A DNA stretch of 64,000 nucleotides, from the NCBI GenBank assembly GCA_941918925.1, contig OW799234.1, positions 125,077,395 to 125,141,394 on the forward strand, given 5' to 3'. A program made the position numbers and the translations under genes. How positions within the stretch are numbered: position 1 is the first letter of the stretch; each line of letters starts with the position of its first letter. Of this stretch, positions 62,985 through 64,000 are shown in pieces. The notes below the pieces were generated by a model that worked only from the letters and a program-made list of their open reading frames with translations, did no database searches and was not told the DNA's origin. The stretch is from Phyto melanocephala. Taxonomy: Eukaryota > Arthropoda > Insecta > Diptera > Rhinophoridae.

Positions 62985-64000
62985 TACTTCATAATTCGGG
63001 ATCCAATGCAGTAATACCTTATTGAGCAAACCAAAATGGTTGAGTACACCAAAGCATTCTATCACCAGTGCTGATTTAGCATCATAGTTTTTAAAATCTT
63101 CAAATCACCATTCAGATCGATTAGGTTGCTTAAGGGCTAATAAAGAAGAGAGTTAAGGTGTTAATTGCCGATAATAGGTATAAAGGAACAATATGCTATT
63201 GGCTCCCGTTATACCAAAATATGCCAGGCGGGGAAAGCGTCTAAAATAATAGCTTTTTGCATCGACTAACTCCAGAATTGGCCACCATCTAAGTGATGAT
63301 TTTATAATCATGGGTTGTAAAAGACTAGTAAATCGATTTTAGTCGAAGAGGCCAGGCTTTTTTCAAAAAGCCTCTGACAAGCATTGAAAGTCCTAATGGT
63401 CTGTCTCCATTCAATTTGGGCTTCTTCAATATACAGTTTCTTCTTCTCGTGAAAGGTATCAGAATAGCTTCACAGGGTTCATAGTTATTCACATCACTTT
63501 TCCGACACCAGACTGAAATAAAGAAACAATGCCAATAGCCCTAGAATTTGTGGAGAGATTCCAATCCAGGGATATTTAAAAATATTTATTTTAATCACAA
63601 GTAAAAAACACTAAACAAGACTTCCCCAATCACATCTTGGCAATCATATTCTAAATTCAGGTCTATTGTTACAGTATTATCTTAAGTGATTGTGACAGTT
63701 TCGTTAATGAACGAATAAACGATAAAAAATGGTTAATGTTCGTGGGGGTTGTTTATATATTGAGTTGGTGTTAATCTCCCATGTTGTCTTTAAGTCTGGT
63801 TGCCGTCTGTCTTACAAATGATAATAACGATTATGTTGATGACAGTCGCATTTGTTATTGTTTTAATGGTTGTATAAATATTTACGTGTGACAATATGTT
63901 TCTGCAGTTGTTTTCGTTAGCGCTGGGATTTTTTTGGCAGTGATTGTTAGTAGAAATTAAGAGAAAGGATATTAAATATTTTCTAAGTTTCGTTAAAAAG
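62985..64000. other. Intronic sequence, no feature recognised
   Basis: Less AT-rich than average near 63170-63450, possibly more old transposon sequence, but no motif was recognised. Confidence 0.35.

Overview
The window reads as nuclear DNA of a higher (brachyceran, probably calyptrate) fly. It is very AT-rich, has long introns and many microsatellites, and carries dense transposon debris of insect types: mariner, Tc1, Helitron, non-LTR retrotransposons (LINEs) and dipteran dispersed repeats. The organism call rests on style and repeat content, not on a marker gene. Nothing prokaryotic was seen: no operons, CRISPR arrays or phage genes.

Only one cellular gene is recognisable, on the + strand: the 5' part of a Runt-domain (RUNX) transcription factor. 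Exon 1 holds the start codon (2334-2597), exon 2 the first half of the Runt domain (6327-6543) and exon 3 the second half (56004-56204). All splice sites are GT/AG and the phases join cleanly. Together they give residues 1-227 with a complete Runt domain. The rest of the gene lies beyond base 64000. Intron 1 is 3.7 kb and intron 2 is 49.5 kb, so almost the whole window is intron of this gene. It resembles the RunxA/RunxB-type paralogues more than Runt, but the assignment is from memory of the family.

The rest is a layered record of insertions. Intron 1 holds two mariner remnants and an R1-like LINE remnant split by an internally deleted Helitron. Intron 2 holds a near-full-length LINE (about 16.5-20.9 kb) with a frameshifted ORF1 and a broken endonuclease start, and a tRNA-like SINE (12.16-12.39 kb). 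It also holds a 5'-truncated LINE with an 11-bp target duplication (29.86-30.63 kb), several inverted-repeat elements (MITEs), mariner and Tc1 relics, and several copies of dispersed repeats. Intron 3 holds a LINE remnant with a foldback element inside it, a second truncated LINE with an 11-bp target duplication and a TAGGTT tail (61.0-62.4 kb), and a pogo/Tigger-like MITE (62.65-62.98 kb).

The most unusual pattern is a family of dispersed repeats that share one end module (ACAAGTAAGAG, then a 7-bp hairpin ATTCGGC-nnn-GCCGAAT, then TATACCC) attached to at least three different bodies. I could not identify an autonomous parent from sequence alone. I found no evidence of a novel gene system; the value lies in the repeat architecture and in the very large Runx intron.
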